A stretch of DNA of 8,330 bases from JBEKTY01 sp049515555. GTDB lineage: Bacteria; Planctomycetota; Planctomycetia; Pirellulales; Thermoguttaceae. Below are positions 6,993-8,330 of the stretch, in pieces. The position numbers and the translations under genes are program-made. Location: positions 1 to 8,330 of the forward strand of contig JBEKTY010000260.1 of assembly GCA_049515555.1 (NCBI GenBank). The letters run 5' to 3'. Each line of letters begins with the position of its first letter. The first letter of the stretch is position 1. A model generated the notes under the pieces. It was not told the origin of the DNA and did not search any database. It worked only from the letters and a program-made list of their open reading frames with translations.

Positions 6993-7018
6993 TAGGCACA
7001 CGCCGTGTGCCGTCCGCC
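6986..7018 (+). repeat. Fourth copy of the palindromic repeat, providing the stop codon
   Basis: These 33 bases match 5460-5492 with one difference (T at 6993 against C at 5467), core at 6995-7011. Here the leading AATGTAG is read as A-ATG-TAG, so the transglutaminase-like gene stops at TAG 6990-6992 within the repeat. The 7-bp stem of the core follows the stop directly, but there is no T-run, so an ordinary intrinsic terminator is not supported. Confidence 0.85.
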
Positions 7019-7070
7019 CGGTCCCCTATCCTTCGAGCCGCTGCGGCACACGGGAGAGGGAGAGGGTGAG

Positions 7071-7107
7071 GGGACGCGGGGACGCGGAGACGCGGGGACG
7101 CGGGGAC
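7071..7107. repeat. ACGCGGGG octamer array
   Basis: Four 8-bp units (7074-7081, 7082-7089 with one variant, 7090-7097, 7098-7105) follow the stop of the transglutaminase-like gene, then decay into ACATGG. The sequence before it (7050-7070) is purine-rich GAGAGGG-type sequence. Confidence 0.8.
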
Positions 7108-7174
7108 ATGGAAACACGGAGAGCACCGGCGTAGGTTCGCGTTCCCGCGCCTGCCCCTCTCCGCGTCATTTCCC

Positions 7175-7211
7175 CACTCCCTAATTCCTAATCCCTAATC
7201 CCTAATCCCTT
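7175..7211. repeat. TAATCCC heptamer array preceding element A
   Basis: About four to five units of CCCTAAT run directly into the left side of element A (7217). The same unit stands beside element B and at the metY stop codon. Confidence 0.8.
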
Positions 7212-7216
7212 CAGTT

Positions 7217-7358
7217 GTCGAACAGTCAACCGCCTCAAGGTACCTTTCAAAAGTTACCGCGATCGACAAGTCTGCAACTCATTGATTGGCTTGCACTACC
7301 GCTTCGGCCGGCAAGCGTAAAGTCATACGTCTCCAGGGGTACGTGTTCGACTTGCGCC
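7217..7358 (+). repeat. Element A: ~140-nt diverged repeat, possible structured RNA or MITE
   Basis: Positions 7261-7358 align without gaps to 7635-7732 at about 79 of 98 bases. Conserved blocks are GATCGACAAGTCTG (7261), a stretch at 7301-7329 containing TTCGGCCGGC, and GGTACGTGTTCGACTTGC (7338). The ends are inverted, GTCGAACA at 7217-7224 and TGTTCGAC at 7344-7351. A small stem GCGTA/TACGT (from 7315) is kept in both copies, with a G-U pair here. No known RNA family is recognised. Confidence 0.6.
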
Positions 7359-7490
7359 TTCCTTGACGACATAACACTTTGGCCGGCTTTCACTTACGCC
7401 CTCTACAACTAGCCCGATCTGCGCGCATCTGTGAAATCTGTGGACAAAAGACCCCCCGGTGAAGAGAGACTATCGTTCCGCCTCCGGTTT

Positions 7491-7552
7491 GGAACCGCGA
7501 ATGAACGCGGATGAATGCGAATTCGCGTGTATCAGCGTTCATCGGCGGTTCC
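7491..7552. repeat. 62-bp near-perfect palindrome
   Basis: The sequence from GGAACCGC to GCGGTTCC is self-complementary over its whole length, pairing 25 of 31 positions around a central GCGAATTCGC. It contains GATGAA/TTCATC-type repeats that recur in intergenic repeats of many bacterial genomes. Just before it (about 7417-7444) is another commonly seen repeat string containing ATCTGTGAAATCTGTGG. Confidence 0.75.
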
Positions 7553-7572
7553 CCTTCCCCCGTCCTCCCTTC

Positions 7573-7592
7573 TCCCCAATCCATAATCCCTT
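7573..7592. repeat. Short TAATCCC-type repeat preceding element B
   Basis: CCCCAATCCATAATCCC is a shorter, degenerate version of the heptamer array. It sits at the same place relative to element B as the 7175-7211 array does to element A. Confidence 0.6.
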
Positions 7593-7598
7593 CCACTT

Positions 7599-7732
7599 GT
7601 CGAACGCCTCTGGACCCCGTTCGAAACTTACGTTGATCGACAAGTCTGTAACCCGTGTACTGGCTGGGATTAGCGATTCGGCCGGCGAGCGTAAAATAAT
7701 ACGCCTTGTGAGGTACGTGTTCGACTTGCGCC
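7599..7732 (+). repeat. Element B: second copy of the diverged repeat
   Basis: This is the partner of element A, with ends GTCGAAC (7599-7605) and GTTCGAC (7719-7725). It is 8 nt shorter than A between the left end and the first conserved block. The internal stem here is GCGTA-AAATAA-TACGC (7690-7705), fully Watson-Crick. The left end ACTTGTCG (7595-7602) can also pair with the internal CGACAAGT (7638-7645), giving a possible alternative fold. Confidence 0.6.
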
Positions 7733-7747
7733 CGTTCTTGCCCCCGG

Positions 7748-7796
7748 TGGTGGCTAGTGGCTGGTGGCTAGTGACTAGTGACTAGCTACTAGCAAC
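7748..7796. repeat. Heptamer array of TAGTGRC type
   Basis: Seven successive 7-bp units run TGGTGGC, TAGTGGC, TGGTGGC, TAGTGAC, TAGTGAC, TAGCTAC, TAGCAAC. The gradual change along the array is typical of a slippage-grown repeat that has since diverged. Confidence 0.75.
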
Positions 7797-7827
7797 GAGC
7801 CGCTACCTTTCCGTGTTCCGGCCCATG

Positions 7828-7857
7828 CTGAAAACTGAAAACCGAACACTGAAAACT
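7828..7857. repeat. CTGAAAAC 7-8-bp repeats
   Basis: CTGAAAACTGAAAAC, then an interrupted unit and CTGAAAACT, make a short AT-rich tandem repeat. It is followed directly by TTCCCC repeats to 7876. Confidence 0.6.
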
Positions 7858-8143
7858 CTTCCCCTTCCCCTTCCCCTCCGCCCGGATCTATACAGTTGTA
7901 TATCATATTCGCCGGCAACTTTCAAGCCCGGTTTGCCGACAAATTTCCAGGCCCGAACCGGCCCGGGGCGTTGAAATAGGTGAGAAGAGGGCACGGGGCG
8001 GTAATGGCTGGATGGGTAATGTGCGTTGCTGCCCGGGCTTCCCTGGATGGAAATCACAGGGATGGAGGGATGGAAATTAGCGATGGCCCCTTTTCCCGCC
8101 ATGAGGGCCGGAAACGAGAACGGCGGCCGCAGGTGGAGGAAAC

Positions 8144-8233
8144 ATGAACCTCCTGCTGGATACGAACATGTGCTCGGCCCGCATGCGTCGGCCCGGCGGC
8201 TTGGCACACGGTTTGCCCCGAAGTTGGCTATAG
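8144..8233 (+). pseudogene. 5' fragment of a VapC-like PIN-domain toxin gene
   Basis: The frame starts at ATG 8144 with GGAGG (8135-8139) 4 nt before it and encodes 29 residues: MNLLLDTNMCSARMRRPGGL, then AHGLPRSWL and a stop. The start matches VapC-type PIN ribonucleases, where LLLDTN provides the first catalytic aspartate (Asp6). The RRPGGLAH context is typical of one VapC group. Real VapC proteins run about 130 residues, so the other acidic metal ligands are absent. One base inserted after the CAC codon would restore the family-like AHRF, but the next residues still do not fit, so truncation as well as a frameshift is likely. No antitoxin gene is visible upstream. The fragment cannot be an active nuclease. 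The assignment rests on a short stretch. Confidence 0.6.
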
Positions 8234-8258
8234 ATAGGAAAGAGGGGATGCCTCAAAA

Positions 8259-8295
8259 GTGGTTACATTAGCGGTATTGGATACCGCTGAACCAC
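8259..8295 (+). promoter_or_regulatory. Two-part hairpin just upstream of a ribosome binding site
   Basis: An inner perfect 8-bp stem AGCGGTAT-TGG-ATACCGCT (8270-8288) is enclosed by an outer 6-bp stem GTGGTT/AACCAC (8259-8264 and 8290-8295), with an asymmetric bulge. It ends 4 nt before AGGAGG (8300-8305). It could be a leader hairpin controlling translation or the terminal hairpin of an IS200-like or REP-type element. Confidence 0.5.
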
Positions 8296-8313
8296 GTACA
8301 GGAGGTCATCCCC

Positions 8314-8330
8314 ATGAGAGCCAGGAGAAC
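8314..8330 (+). CDS. First codons of a gene running off the right edge
   Basis: ATG at 8314 is preceded by a perfect AGGAGG (8300-8305) at 8-nt spacing. Only MRARR plus two bases of the next codon are visible, so no product can be assigned. Lying after a strong hairpin and directly behind a truncated vapC, it could be a transposase such as an IS200/RAYT-type protein, but that is context-based inference. Confidence 0.5.

Larger units (their letters stand above)
6993..8143. other. Long gene-free, repeat-rich spacer
   Basis: No reading frame here resembles a real protein. The open frames present translate tandem or palindromic repeats, with peptides rich in MNAD- or VFSV-type strings, and lack convincing start signals. 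The spacer holds several tandem arrays, a 62-bp palindrome and a pair of related elements, listed separately. From about 7859 to 8143 I see only short features: TTCCCC repeats (7855-7876), an ATAC/GTAT mini-hairpin near 7890 and a duplicated GGATGGAAAT near 8043-8076. Confidence 0.65.

Noticed and set aside
7217..7351. Integron attC site
   Set aside because: The ends GTCGAAC and GTTCGAC each match the RYYYAAC/GTTRRRY rule except at one base, but the interior is not self-complementary as attC requires, and there is no cassette gene or integrase.
7459..7785. 108-aa open frame with MNADECEFACISVHRRF
   Set aside because: The first part is a translation of the 62-bp palindrome, a familiar type of spurious peptide. 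The rest crosses element B; there is no ribosome binding site of note.
7803..8207. 134-aa minus-strand open frame ending in VFSVRFSVFSMGR
   Set aside because: Its end is a translation of the CTGAAAAC tandem repeat and the rest has no recognisable motif.
8026..8271. 81-aa frame as a VapB-type antitoxin
   Set aside because: It overlaps the vapC fragment in another frame and shows no antitoxin DNA-binding motif.

Overview
The window looks like a stretch of a GC-rich planctomycete chromosome, probably of the Pirellulales type. This is an inference from three things: the GC-rich codon choice, two very large secreted proteins of the beta-sandwich/transglutaminase kind, and spacers crowded with short palindromic and tandem repeats. 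No taxonomic marker gene is present.

Layout. Positions 1-1949 (minus strand) carry the two genes of direct-sulfhydrylation methionine synthesis. metY (O-acetylhomoserine sulfhydrylase, complete) lies upstream of metX (homoserine O-acetyltransferase, first 160 codons, running off the left edge). MetX makes O-acetylhomoserine and MetY joins it to sulfide to give homocysteine. The divergent spacer 1950-2267 holds a good sigma70-type promoter for metY, with a palindrome in its -35/-10 spacer and a 17-18-nt direct repeat in the leader. Positions 2268-6992 (plus strand) hold two large secreted proteins. The first is a 771-aa LamG-like protein with a long unassigned domain. The second is a 752-aa protein with a transglutaminase-like Cys-His-Asp core. 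They may act together on envelope or extracellular material, but no substrate can be named. Between them lies a 79-bp hairpin element flanked by 11-bp direct repeats, which looks like a MITE with a target duplication.

The most unusual signal is a palindromic repeat, core GGCACACGCCGTGTGCC. It occurs three times inside the transglutaminase gene, twice direct and once inverted, always in the reading frame giving GTRRVP. It occurs a fourth time at the gene's 3' end, where it supplies the TAG stop codon. The metY stop codon likewise lies at the edge of a TAATCCC tandem array.

From 6993 to about 8143 I see no credible intact gene. This stretch contains several 7-8-bp-period arrays, a 62-bp near-palindrome, and a diverged pair of about 130-140-nt elements. 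The last 98 nt of that pair align without gaps at about 80% identity, and the elements have inverted ends; they could be a small RNA family or a non-autonomous mobile element. The right edge has the 5' end of a VapC-like PIN toxin gene (29 codons, then a stop), a strong hairpin, and the first codons of another gene behind a perfect ribosome binding site. The likely reading is that vapC was truncated by an incoming element.
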